This document shows positions 46,531 to 56,081 of a stretch of 64,000 nt of DNA, in pieces; position 1 is the stretch's first letter; every line of letters begins with the position of its first letter. The position numbers were made by a program, and so were the translations under genes. The DNA is from Chitinophagales bacterium (lineage in GTDB: Bacteria; Bacteroidota; Bacteroidia; Chitinophagales; Chitinophagaceae). The stretch covers positions 53,022 to 117,021 of the forward strand of contig JAJPKJ010000064.1 of NCBI GenBank assembly GCA_021323755.1, given 5' to 3'. Below the pieces are notes generated by a model. The model was not told where the DNA came from and did not search any database. It saw only the letters and a list, made by a program, of their open reading frames with translations.

Positions 46531-48420
46531 ATGACTGAATCGAAAGACATTGATATTACGGGAATTAAAACAGACGGAAAAATGAATACGCCTCTTACAG
46601 AAGATAAGGAGCGTTCTTTTTTTAGTTTGATGATTTTGGCCATTAAACTCGCCCGCCCTTATCGGAAATGGGTGATCTTTATTCTGGTCGCAATGCTGAT
46701 AGAAACAGCAATGAGTTTGCTCACGCCCTGGCCGCTTAAAATAATAATTGATAATGTCGTTGGGCGCCATCCATTACCGGGTTCCTTGAAATGGATGGAT
46801 GATTTTTTCCCTGCAGAAAGCAAGTTTCAACTGGCAACAGTTTGTGCAATTGTTTTTGTAGGAATTGCCGCAATTGGTTCTGTCGCCGGTTATATTGAAA
46901 ATTTTTATAACGAAAGTGTGGCGCAATATGTAGCCAATGACCTTCGTCGCAAAATGTATCATCATCTGCAACGACTTTCTCTAGCATATTATGATTCCCA
47001 CCAAACCGGGAAATTATTGAGCACCATCACCGCAGATGTTTCTACCATTCAGGATTTTGCTTCTTCAACATTATTGAACATTTTGGTCGACGCCCTTACC
47101 ATTATCGGCATGCTTGGATTGATGTTCTATCTTAATTCAGGATTCACGTTGGTTGCTCTTGGTGTGACTCCATTCTTGCTTTTTTTTGTTGCGCGATTTA
47201 AAAAAGCAATGAAAAAAGCCACCCGCGAGGTGAGAAAAGATCAAAGCAATATGTTTACAGTTTTGCAACAGGGATTGGAATCCATTCGGGCTGTGAATGC
47301 TTTTGGAAGACAGGAACTTGAAGAAGACAGATTGAAAAAGATCAGTCAACAAACAGTTGATGCCGCGTTGCACGCAAGAAAAGTGAAATCGGCATTGCCT
47401 CCTTTTGTCGCTATTGTTGTTTCTGTTTGTACGGCATTGGTGCTTTGGCGCGGCGCTGATCTTGTTCTCACCAAAGCCATGACGGTCGGCGCTCTTACGG
47501 TATTTATCTGGTATATGAACAGATTCTTTAGTCCGGTGCAGGATCTGGCCAAACTCACCACTACTGTTGCGCAGGCGACGGTTGCTTTGGAAAGGATACA
47601 GGCAATTTTGGAAACAGATACTACCATACCGCAAAAAATTGATGCGCAAGATCCGGGCAAATTATCTGGCAATATCGTTTTTGAAAATGTTTGTTTTGCA
47701 TATAACCAGGAATCGCCGGTTTTGCATAACGCAAAGTTTGCGATCAGTTGCGGACAAAGAATTGGAATTTGCGGACCAACTGGATCTGGTAAATCGACGG
47801 TAGTGAGTTTGATCGCACGTTTTTATGATCCAACCAGCGGAAGAATATTGATAGATGGAAAAGATATTTCGGATATGACCCTTGACGCATTGCGCGGGCA
47901 GATTGGTTTTGTATTGCAAGACACTGTGCTTTTTTATGGATCAATTCGTGATAATATCGCTTATGGAAGACCAGGCGCAACGGAAGATGAAATTATTGAG
48001 GCCGCTCAATTGGCAAATGCCCATGAGTTCATTTCAAAAATGCCACATGGGTATGATACTTTGGTTGGTGAAAGGGGTGTTACCCTGTCGGGTGGTCAAA
48101 AACAACGCATCGGCATTGCGCGGGCAGTTGTACGAAATTCGCCGATCCTAATTCTCGATGAACCTACTGCATCGCTTGATACGGAATCCGAAAAGATTGT
48201 GATGGAAGCATTAGAGAAATTAATGATTGGTCGCACGGTAATCACCATCGCACATCGGTTAAGCACTATTCGTGATGCTGATAAGATCATTGTTCTTGAA
48301 AATGGATCTGTGGCTGAAGAAGGAACTCACGAAGAGTTGATGGCAAAAGGACAGGTTTACGCAGAGCTTTGTAATTTCCAGGATTGGACAAATCATTCGC
48401 TGCGCAATACAGTTAACTAA
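46531..48420 (+). CDS. ABC exporter, fused membrane and ATPase domains
   Basis: The 629-residue half-transporter has about 35 leading polar residues and six transmembrane helices (about 45-325). The ATPase domain has the Walker A motif GPTGSGKST, the signature LSGGQKQRIGIARA, Walker B ILILDEPTASLD and the switch histidine in AHRLST. It should dimerise and export a lipid, peptide or drug from the inner leaflet. Architecture resembles MsbA/MDR-like exporters. The substrate is not readable. The PLD-type gene follows after 38 bases on the same strand and may be cotranscribed. Confidence 0.92.
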   Translation: MTESKDIDITGIKTDGKMNTPLTEDKERSFFSLMILAIKLARPYRKWVIFILVAMLIETAMSLLTPWPLKIIIDNVVGRHPLPGSLKWMDDFFPAESKFQLATVCAIVFVGIAAIGSVAGYIENFYNESVAQYVANDLRRKMYHHLQRLSLAYYDSHQTGKLLSTITADVSTIQDFASSTLLNILVDALTIIGMLGLMFYLNSGFTLVALGVTPFLLFFVARFKKAMKKATREVRKDQSNMFTVLQQGLESIRAVNAFGRQELEEDRLKKISQQTVDAALHARKVKSALPPFVAIVVSVCTALVLWRGADLVLTKAMTVGALTVFIWYMNRFFSPVQDLAKLTTTVAQATVALERIQAILETDTTIPQKIDAQDPGKLSGNIVFENVCFAYNQESPVLHNAKFAISCGQRIGICGPTGSGKSTVVSLIARFYDPTSGRILIDGKDISDMTLDALRGQIGFVLQDTVLFYGSIRDNIAYGRPGATEDEIIEAAQLANAHEFISKMPHGYDTLVGERGVTLSGGQKQRIGIARAVVRNSPILILDEPTASLDTESEKIVMEALEKLMIGRTVITIAHRLSTIRDADKIIVLENGSVAEEGTHEELMAKGQVYAELCNFQDWTNHSLRNTVN

Positions 48421-48458
48421 TGATTAGTTATTTTTGAAACAAAAATAATATTAAGCTT

Positions 48459-49475
48459 ATGTCGCACCGTTCTATAATTGTTCTTCCGGATGATACAGGA
48501 AGGGAAATTATTAGTGCAATTGAAAATGCGGAGAAATCCATTCTCATTAAGATGTTTTTATTCTCCGACCCCGATCTGATCAACGCAGTTGTGGCTGCAA
48601 AAAAACGTGGCATAGATGTGCGGGTAATGCTAAATCCTGCACGGCGCAATGGGGAAGAAGAAAATGAAGAAACAAGAAAAATGCTTGTAGAGGCCGGAAT
48701 TGAAGTTCGCGATAGCAATCCCAATTTTATCCTCACTCATGAAAAATCAATGGTCGTTGATGAAAAATTAGGGTTCATCAAATCGCTCAACTGGGAAACA
48801 AAGAATTTAACGGAAACGAGAGATTATGCCATTATCACCTCGCATCATCGCGAGGTGGAAGAAATAATGTTATGCTTCGAGGCCGATTGGCACAGAAGAA
48901 GTTTTGATCCGGGTGAAAACTCTTATTTGATCTGGTGCAGTAATAACGGACGAACAAGAATTGCCAATTTTATTGATGATGCAAAACATTCATTGTTTGT
49001 ACAAAATGAAAGGTTTCAAGACTTGGTGATAATCGAACGCATCGTACGTGCGGCAAGTCGCGGTGTTAAGGTGCATGTAATGGCGAGGCCGCCGCACACA
49101 TTAAAAATGGATAAGCTCGTTGAAGGGGTAGGGGGGTTGCGTATCATGGAAGATGTAGGCATCAAAATCCATAAACTCAGGCATCTTAAATTACATGGAA
49201 AAATGTTGCTTGCCGATGGTTGCCGCGCAATTGTTGGTTCCATTAATCTTACGCCTGGGAGTTTTGATCATCGTCGAGAACTGGCAATTGAAGTGAATGA
49301 TGATGCTGTGATAGAAAGATTAAAAGAGATCGCCCATTACGATTGGGAAAATTCACACACACTCGATCTTTCTGATAAAGGAATTTTCGAAGACCTCGAA
49401 AATCATGACGTTGGCGGCGTGGATAAGCTTGTTCTTAAAGACGGAGAAAAAAAGAAAAAGCATCACGGCAATTAA
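48459..49475 (+). CDS. phospholipase D-superfamily protein
   Basis: The 338-residue protein has two HKD motifs: THEKSMVVDEKLGFIKS and LHGKMLLADGCRAIVGSINL. These are the paired catalytic sites of the PLD superfamily (cardiolipin synthases, nucleases and related enzymes). No signal peptide or membrane helix is visible, so it is likely cytosolic. That argues against a standard cardiolipin synthase, which has membrane helices. The C terminus is lysine-rich (KDGEKKKKHHGN). It ends eight bases from the convergent HD-domain gene. Whether it acts on lipid or DNA cannot be told. Confidence 0.85.
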   Translation: MSHRSIIVLPDDTGREIISAIENAEKSILIKMFLFSDPDLINAVVAAKKRGIDVRVMLNPARRNGEEENEETRKMLVEAGIEVRDSNPNFILTHEKSMVVDEKLGFIKSLNWETKNLTETRDYAIITSHHREVEEIMLCFEADWHRRSFDPGENSYLIWCSNNGRTRIANFIDDAKHSLFVQNERFQDLVIIERIVRAASRGVKVHVMARPPHTLKMDKLVEGVGGLRIMEDVGIKIHKLRHLKLHGKMLLADGCRAIVGSINLTPGSFDHRRELAIEVNDDAVIERLKEIAHYDWENSHTLDLSDKGIFEDLENHDVGGVDKLVLKDGEKKKKHHGN

Positions 49476-49483
49476 CCAGCATC

Positions 49484-50698
49484 TCAAAAGAGCGCTGATA
49501 ATATATACGCGATCACGGCCAGCGCCGTTCCATACATAAATATGTCATAAGAAATTCGCAGCAAACGAAACTTACGGCCCAAAACTCTTCCTTGCCAGTA
49601 AATATCTTTTATTAAACTGGAATACAAAAATTCGCTGTCATCCATCATCTGACGAATCCCATATTCATAATCCTTTAATGGCATCTTATAAAAGCTTCCA
49701 AAGAATAATAAATTCACCGTTTTCTTTTCAACCTGTTCTTTGGTGAAAGTTCCTTTCATCACCGTTGGTCTGGTCGCTAATACTGCATAAATGATGGTGA
49801 TCACATTTACGGAGAGTAATAATATGGTTGGGATGATCAGCTTTGGATTTAAGACAAATTTCCCGATAATCAAACCCAGTGCAACAGAAATGATTATGGA
49901 GTTTACCGAGATCATGATGAACGCCTTGTTATCTGCCATCACACTTAATCGCTGGTGATTGGAAGAAGAATTTTTAAACATCGTTTCAACGCCACGGATA
50001 TGATGCTTGAATTTTTTTGAATTGATGGCAGAAAGATGTCTGGTCTCAGCATCTTTGTCTTCTACCAAATGTAAATTGCCCAAGTGCCTGAAGTCATTTT
50101 TGCTATTATGCTTCTCTTTCAAATTTTTTAAATTTTCCCTTTTGGTTTTATCTAAAAGTCCTTGACAATAATCGGTATGATAAGAATGACTTTCAAGCAG
50201 GGATATGGAGTTAGCCCGCCAATCTTCTGAACTGATTTTTTTATTACTGAAAGCTTCTATTTCTTTTTTTACCAATTTATTATTCTCATTAAAAGTGTCG
50301 GTGCCCAGATTGAACAGGTCCGCGTCACAAACAATCTTTTCGTTCAGGGAATTTGGATGCTGGGGCATTTTTGTAGCGAGAATACATTTTTTTATTTCAG
50401 CAATTTCTTCTTCATCGACACCTTCCGTTTTTAAAAAAGATTCTGCGATCTCTATGCTCTTGTTCTCATGCATCTGTAATCCATCTTCAATAATCCCCGT
50501 GTCGTGAAACCAGGCAGCTGCACAAACAATAAAATGATTTTTTTCATCCAGTTTGTAGTGGGCGCTTATTCTATTAACCAACTCAACAATTTTAATGGTG
50601 TGAGTAAGGTTGTGATAAAATAACCTGTCGTCTGGAAACTGCAAAAAATACTGAACTACGTATTGTGAAATTTTTTTTAATAATTCCCGGTAATTCAT
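49484..50698 (-). CDS. HD-domain protein fused to a Pycsar-type membrane effector domain
   Basis: The 404-residue protein has an N-terminal HD metal-dependent phosphohydrolase domain (H29, then WFHDTG with H65 and D66, and CDADLFNLG with D125). A linker leads to a C-terminal domain with the opening SVMADNKAFIMISVNSIIIS (about 252-271). Two close membrane helices follow (about 260-280 and 287-307), with a third near 383-402. That region matches the Pycsar effector (DUF5706) family, known for phage-triggered membrane damage on binding cyclic pyrimidine nucleotides. No cyclase gene is adjacent. The HD domain could hydrolyse a nucleotide signal. Role in defence is inference. Confidence 0.8.
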   Translation of the reverse strand: MNYRELLKKISQYVVQYFLQFPDDRLFYHNLTHTIKIVELVNRISAHYKLDEKNHFIVCAAAWFHDTGIIEDGLQMHENKSIEIAESFLKTEGVDEEEIAEIKKCILATKMPQHPNSLNEKIVCDADLFNLGTDTFNENNKLVKKEIEAFSNKKISSEDWRANSISLLESHSYHTDYCQGLLDKTKRENLKNLKEKHNSKNDFRHLGNLHLVEDKDAETRHLSAINSKKFKHHIRGVETMFKNSSSNHQRLSVMADNKAFIMISVNSIIISVALGLIIGKFVLNPKLIIPTILLLSVNVITIIYAVLATRPTVMKGTFTKEQVEKKTVNLLFFGSFYKMPLKDYEYGIRQMMDDSEFLYSSLIKDIYWQGRVLGRKFRLLRISYDIFMYGTALAVIAYILSALF

Positions 50699-50888
50699 GG
50701 CAAACGCTTCAAATAGTTAAAATAAATTCGTTAATCAATCCTGCGCAAAAGAAACCGTATTTGAAAGGTAGCAATATATTTTAGCGTAGTTATTCTTTTT
50801 CTTTTCTAATTTAATAAAAATTTGATGTAATTTAATTGTAGTGATTGGCTTTGGAATTATTATTAGTGGTCAATTTAAATCCTTCTTA

Positions 50889-52517
50889 ATGCGCAGGCTC
50901 TATTTTTTTATCATTATCTTTTTTATTTGCGGCTTTATTAATGCCCAAAATATTAATCAGCGGCCAAAAATTGTTGTCGGCATTGTGGTTGATCAGATGC
51001 GGTGGGATTATCTATATCGTTATTACAGCCGTTATCTTGAGGATGGCGGATTCAAGAGATTCTTAAATCAGGGCTTCTCCTGCGAAAACACCATGATCCC
51101 GTACACACCAACGATAACAGCTTGCGGCCACACCAGTATATATACTGGGTCGGTTCCGGCCATTGACGGTATAACGGGAAATGACTGGTATGATTATAAG
51201 CTTTCTCAAATTGTATATTGTACCGGTGATGATAGTACCAAGACAATCGGGAGTAATACTGATGCCGGACAAATGAGCCCGCACAATCTATTGGTGACCA
51301 CTATCTGTGACGAGTTACGGCTTGCAACAAATTTTCATAGTAAAGTTATTGGTATCGCATTAAAAGACAGGGCGGCCATTTTGCCTGCAGGCCACAGCGC
51401 AAACGGTGCTTATTGGTATGATGATAAAACAGGTGAGTGGATCACCTCATCTTATTACATGAAAGATTTACCGGGATGGGTGAGATCGCTCAATGATCAA
51501 AAATTAGTGGATAAATATTTTGAACAGAATTGGAATACGCTTTATCCGCTCAAAACATATACGCAAAGCACTCCGGATGAAGAACCCTATGAATATAGGC
51601 CTTTCGGCATTAATGCAAAAGGATTTCCCTACGACCTGAAGCAATTTGTTGGCGAGAATTATGGAATCTTACCGGTGACCCCTTATGGAAACACCTTTAC
51701 TTTTGATATGGCAAAGGCAGCGATCGAAGGAGAAAAATTAGGCGCCGATTCTATCACGGATTTTTTGGCCATTAGCTTGTCAACGCCAGATTATATTGGC
51801 CATACTTTTGGTCCCAATTCAGTTGAAGCAGAAGATGATTTCCTGAGATTGGATAAAGATCTCGGTGATTTTCTGAAATACCTCGATGAAAAAATCGGTA
51901 AAGGTTCATATCTTATTTTTTTGTCTGCCGATCACGGCGTTGCTCATGTTCCGGGATTTTTAAAAGAACACAAAATTCCCGCCGGAGGCGTGGAAGAACA
52001 AAAACTCACAGATGGAATAAACAAATTGCTTAAAGACAAATTTAATATTGATAAGCTCGTCGTTGGGATCTTCAATTACCAGGTCTATTTAGATAGAGAC
52101 ATTATCAATAAAGGCAAATTAAATAAAGATGCAATTGAACAGGAGGCAATCAATTTCTTATTGCAGCAACCAGGGATTGCGCGGGCATTTTCATCTGAAA
52201 AATTGAGTGAAACGACATTAAGCGCTAAAATAAAAAATGCGATTGCCAATGGTTATTATCCGCCCAGAAGTGGCGATATTCAAATTATCCTTCAACCACA
52301 ATGGATAGCCGGTTTTTTGTCAAGAGGAACAACACACGGCGTTTGGAATCCCTATGATGCACATATCCCATTGCTTTGGTATGGATGGAACATTCGGGCA
52401 GGAAAAACAAACAAGGAAGTGTATATGACAGATATTGCACCAACCATCGCTTCAATGTTACATATACAAATGCCAAGTGGTTCAATAGGAAATGTTATTG
52501 AAGAGGTGACAAAATAA
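50889..52517 (+). CDS. pafA: PafA-type alkaline phosphatase/phosphodiesterase
   Basis: The ATG at 50889 gives a signal peptide (RRLYFFIIIFFICGFINAQ) and a 542-residue periplasmic enzyme. The nucleophile threonine lies in YTPTITACGHTSIYTG. The Asn of GITGNDWYD and the KDR segment in GIALKDRAAILPAGH match the substrate-binding residues of PafA-type phosphomonoesterases. Metal ligands occur in LSTPDYIGHTFG and SADHGVAHVPGF. The family hydrolyses phosphate monoesters to scavenge phosphate, without needing calcium. The gene stands alone and is divergent from the HD-domain gene. Confidence 0.88.
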   Translation: MRRLYFFIIIFFICGFINAQNINQRPKIVVGIVVDQMRWDYLYRYYSRYLEDGGFKRFLNQGFSCENTMIPYTPTITACGHTSIYTGSVPAIDGITGNDWYDYKLSQIVYCTGDDSTKTIGSNTDAGQMSPHNLLVTTICDELRLATNFHSKVIGIALKDRAAILPAGHSANGAYWYDDKTGEWITSSYYMKDLPGWVRSLNDQKLVDKYFEQNWNTLYPLKTYTQSTPDEEPYEYRPFGINAKGFPYDLKQFVGENYGILPVTPYGNTFTFDMAKAAIEGEKLGADSITDFLAISLSTPDYIGHTFGPNSVEAEDDFLRLDKDLGDFLKYLDEKIGKGSYLIFLSADHGVAHVPGFLKEHKIPAGGVEEQKLTDGINKLLKDKFNIDKLVVGIFNYQVYLDRDIINKGKLNKDAIEQEAINFLLQQPGIARAFSSEKLSETTLSAKIKNAIANGYYPPRSGDIQIILQPQWIAGFLSRGTTHGVWNPYDAHIPLLWYGWNIRAGKTNKEVYMTDIAPTIASMLHIQMPSGSIGNVIEEVTK

Positions 52518-52648
52518 ACCCGGCATTTGTAGTAAATAGGGTCCGGAAACCAGGTGATCAAAGCAGAAGCATTTTATTTAAAATATTTTTTAAAAATAAA
52601 AAGTTTCACACAGGTTCTCATCTCAATTACTTAAACACCAAAACAATT

Positions 52649-53677
52649 ATGAAACGTTTTTTTTCTGCAGCATTGTTGCTTTGCATGGTTTCAACCCAAT
52701 CTGGGTATGCGCAAAATTCATCTGTTGACAGGAAACAATTTTTTGCCGACTCTTCCATCATCAATGCAACCATTGTAACGAATTTAAGCAAGGTTTTTAA
52801 CAGCAAAATAAGCGCAACCTTCCCCGCAAAATTTGTTACTACACTCCCGGATGGCACTCCCGTTAATGAACCGATTCAACTGCAAATGCGTGGTCATTTC
52901 AGACGCGGTTACTGCTATGTCCCCCCATTAAAGGTCATTTTCAAATCAGAAAAGCAATCAATGCTCTCATCGTTAAAGTCATTGAAGCTCGTCAGCGAAT
53001 GCAAGATGTCGAAGATCTATGATCAGTATTTACTGAAAGAGTATGTGATCTATAAAATCTATAATTTGATCACGGATATGAGTTTTCGTGTCCGGTTATT
53101 GAATTTAACTTTTGAAGATAGTCTTGGAAAGAAAAAACCGGTTACCGAACATGCCTTTCTTATGGAAGATATTAAAGACCTCGCAAAAAGAAATGGATGT
53201 GTTGAATGGAAAAAAGGTAGTGTAGTTACCGAGACTACCAATCGCAAACACATGACCCTGGTTTCCATTTTTGAATATATGATTGGAAACACAGACTGGG
53301 CTGTACCAGTGGATCACAATATAAAATTGATCGTTCCCGAGCAAGATTCGACTGCAAAACCTTATGCCGTCGCTTATGACTTTGATTATTCAGGATTTGT
53401 CAATACTGAGTATGCGGTGCCCGATGAAAGACTGGAAATTGAAAATGTGAGGCAGCGACTGTATCGCGGATTCCCCAGATCAATGAGTGAAATAAAGGAA
53501 GCCCTGGAAGTGTTCCAGCGACAAAAAGGGAATATATATGCAACCGTAAAGACCTTCGATTTGCTGAGCTCTTCAAGTAAGAGCGAAATCGTTGAGTATC
53601 TCGATGATTTTTATGATACCATCAAGGATCCAAAATCGGTAAAATCAGTTTTCATTGACAATGCCCGAACAAAATAA
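52649..53677 (+). CDS. secreted CotH-like hypothetical protein
   Basis: The 342-residue protein has a signal peptide (KRFFSAALLLCMVSTQSGYAQ). The mature protein contains RGHFRRGYCYVPPLKVIFK, then KLVSECKMSKIYDQYLLKEY, then FEYMIGNTDWAVPVDHNIKLI and AVAYDFDYSGFVNTEY. This order (R-G-x-x-R, an N/D-W-H-N segment, then a DFD motif) recalls CotH-type atypical kinase folds. The resemblance is at motif level and not proven. No partner gene is nearby, and the substrate is unknown. Confidence 0.7.
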   Translation: MKRFFSAALLLCMVSTQSGYAQNSSVDRKQFFADSSIINATIVTNLSKVFNSKISATFPAKFVTTLPDGTPVNEPIQLQMRGHFRRGYCYVPPLKVIFKSEKQSMLSSLKSLKLVSECKMSKIYDQYLLKEYVIYKIYNLITDMSFRVRLLNLTFEDSLGKKKPVTEHAFLMEDIKDLAKRNGCVEWKKGSVVTETTNRKHMTLVSIFEYMIGNTDWAVPVDHNIKLIVPEQDSTAKPYAVAYDFDYSGFVNTEYAVPDERLEIENVRQRLYRGFPRSMSEIKEALEVFQRQKGNIYATVKTFDLLSSSSKSEIVEYLDDFYDTIKDPKSVKSVFIDNARTK

Positions 53678-53828
53678 TTTTAAGTTATTAGAAAAATGCC
53701 GGCATTAACTAAAAATTAGCTAATTAAAATCGGGTGCTAAGAACAATAATAATACTTTTAGAATAGGTTGTGTTATTTAATGCAACTTATTTTGGTTGAT
53801 CCTGTCTAATAACTCAAAACTCAATTAA

Positions 53829-55361
53829 ATGAAATTAATTGCCTTCTTGTTGACTGCCTCAATATTCATGTCCTTTAATAGCACTAACATTGAACCATAC
53901 CCTAAGCTGAAGAAAACCGCAAGATTATATGTCTCTCATTATGAAAATGTATTAGGCACCTCACTCGAACTAAAAATTTCTGCCAGTTCTGAGAATGATG
54001 CATCGAATGCAGAAACTGCTGTGTTGAATGAGATAAGCAGAATGTCAAAAATATTGAGCGCCTATGATCCAAATAGCGAGTTCAGTCATTGGTTTAAAAC
54101 TTTGAATGAACCCATTCATGTTTCCAAAGAATTGTTTGAAGTATTAAATCTCTTTGATCAGTGGCGCATGCGCACCCATGGCGCGCTTGATGCTTCAGCA
54201 GAAGTAATTGGTAAATTGTGGAAACGGGCTTCGGTTCAGCAACGTATCCCTACGCAGCAGGAACTGGACAGCGTTGTTGGTAAAGTCAAACAAGCTCATT
54301 GGAAGCTTGATGCAACAGCACAGGCTGCTACACATCTTGATAACGTACCTCTTATTTTAAATTCGTTTGTCAAAAGTTATATTATAAAGCGGGCCGCCCT
54401 TGCAGCAATGGCTACCAAAAATGTAAATACAGCTGTTGTGAATATTGGCGGGGATATGGTAATATCGGGGAATCTCACAGAAACGGTAAGTGTTAGTGAT
54501 CCAAAAGCCGATGCAGAAAATGATGCACCCATCGATCGGTTGATGGTTAGTAATAAAGCCGTAGCAACCAGTGGTAATTACCGACGCGGAGAATTAATTA
54601 ATGGGCATTGGTATTCTCATATTGTTGATCCGCGTACCGGACTTCCCGCTGATAATATCCTCAGCGCAACAGTTGTGGCATCCAACGCAACCGATGCAGG
54701 AGCATTGGCAACTGCTTTTAATGTAATGAGCCCGTCTGAAAGTATAAAACTTGCCGCCACTTTTCCGGATGTTGAATATTTTATCATCACAAAAAATGGC
54801 GAGCGAATAGAAAGCAAAGGATGGAAATCACTGGAGCTGCCTGCGCCAAAACAATTATCTGCTAACACGATCAAAAAAAATAATGAATCTAAAATCGCTA
54901 GCGATTTTGAATTGATTGTTAATCTTGAAATTAAATTGCAGAACGAACAGTTCACTAAACGACCGTATGTAGCGGTATGGATAGAAGATCAAAATCATGC
55001 GCCGGTAAGAACGGTAGCGCTATGGCATGAAAGGGATCGTTATCTTCCGGAATTAAGAGCCTGGTACCTTAAATACAGGGGCGCTTACAACAGCGATAAG
55101 TCTTTCTTAGGTTCTGTATCCAGCGCAACGAGGTCTCCGGGTAAGTATACGGTGAAATGGGATGGCAAAGATGATAAAGGGAATATTGTTCCCCCAGGAA
55201 CATATACTTTAAAAATTGAGGCTTCCAGGGAACATGGCACTTATCAACTCATAAGACAGGATTTGAATCTTAACGAACAACCTCAATTAATTAATCTTAC
55301 AGGCAATCCAGAAATAGCGTCTGCATCCCTTGATTACAGAAAAAAAACGGGTAACAATTAA
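53829..55361 (+). CDS. apbE: FAD:protein FMN transferase with DUF2271 domain
   Basis: The 510-residue exported protein has a short signal, then an ApbE domain (about 30-335). Motifs include NTAVVNIGGDMVISG, SGNYRRGELINGHWYSHIVD, PRTGLPADNI and ATDAGALATAF. ApbE enzymes attach FMN covalently to proteins outside the cytoplasm, using FAD and magnesium. A DUF2271 domain follows (about 350-505, with VPPGTYTLKIEASREHG), a fusion seen in extracytosolic flavin systems. The PepSY-type gene overlaps its 3' end by 32 bases. No FMN-binding acceptor gene is evident nearby. Confidence 0.92.
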   Translation: MKLIAFLLTASIFMSFNSTNIEPYPKLKKTARLYVSHYENVLGTSLELKISASSENDASNAETAVLNEISRMSKILSAYDPNSEFSHWFKTLNEPIHVSKELFEVLNLFDQWRMRTHGALDASAEVIGKLWKRASVQQRIPTQQELDSVVGKVKQAHWKLDATAQAATHLDNVPLILNSFVKSYIIKRAALAAMATKNVNTAVVNIGGDMVISGNLTETVSVSDPKADAENDAPIDRLMVSNKAVATSGNYRRGELINGHWYSHIVDPRTGLPADNILSATVVASNATDAGALATAFNVMSPSESIKLAATFPDVEYFIITKNGERIESKGWKSLELPAPKQLSANTIKKNNESKIASDFELIVNLEIKLQNEQFTKRPYVAVWIEDQNHAPVRTVALWHERDRYLPELRAWYLKYRGAYNSDKSFLGSVSSATRSPGKYTVKWDGKDDKGNIVPPGTYTLKIEASREHGTYQLIRQDLNLNEQPQLINLTGNPEIASASLDYRKKTGNN

Positions 55362-56001
55362 TCAGGCATTGGCAAAGAACGAAACTAAAAATAATTTACC
55401 TCCCAACTTTTTCTGGAAACGACGACTGTCCAGAATTTCCCGGTGGCTGCATATTTATCTGTCCATGTTCAGTTTTGTAATTGTTTTCTTCTTTGCAGTA
55501 ACTGGATTGACATTGAATCATGCGGAAAAATTTGGGAATGAAGTAAAAACAGTTCAGGGAAAGGGAAAACTAAATGTGAATTTAGTCAACGCTCATGATA
55601 CCGCATTAATAGCAAAAAAAGAAATAATAGAATACTTGCGAAGCAAACATAAATTAAAAGGTGCTTTAAGCGATTTTAGAATAGATGATGCACAATGCGA
55701 TATTTCTTTTAAGGGACCCGGTTATGCTGCAGATATATTTATTAATCGGGCAACTGGTGAATATGATATCTCGCAAACAAATGCTGGTTTTGTAGGAGTT
55801 TTAAATGATCTGCATAAAGGTCGTGATGCAGGCCCGGTCTGGTCTCTGATTATAGATATTTCGGCAGTGCTCATGACACTGATTTCACTTACCGGTATCA
55901 TACTATTGCTTTACCTTAAGCGAAAACGGTTAACCGGCTTGATATTAGCTGCATTAGGTTTGATGATCGCTTATATTATTTATGTTCTTTGGGTAAGATA
56001 A
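55330..56001 (+). CDS. PepSY-associated transmembrane protein
   Basis: The 223-residue protein has an N-terminal basic segment (FWKRRLSRISRWLHIYLSMF) and a membrane helix (about 44-63). A periplasmic PepSY-like domain follows, and then the motif LNDLHKGRDAGPVWSLIIDI with two further helices near the C terminus. This pattern is typical of PepSY-associated TM proteins found with ApbE and DUF2271. The start is unusual: no ATG lies upstream of the first helix, so TTG at 55330 is likely. It overlaps apbE by 32 bases in another frame and implies coupling. It may shuttle electrons across the membrane. Confidence 0.8.
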   Translation: MITEKKRVTINQALAKNETKNNLPPNFFWKRRLSRISRWLHIYLSMFSFVIVFFFAVTGLTLNHAEKFGNEVKTVQGKGKLNVNLVNAHDTALIAKKEIIEYLRSKHKLKGALSDFRIDDAQCDISFKGPGYAADIFINRATGEYDISQTNAGFVGVLNDLHKGRDAGPVWSLIIDISAVLMTLISLTGIILLLYLKRKRLTGLILAALGLMIAYIIYVLWVR

Positions 56002-56081
56002 ATTATGATCGAAAAATATACTTAGTACTATTAATGATATTGGGAGACTTTAAATCTTTTAAAAACGAAAATTAAATAACT

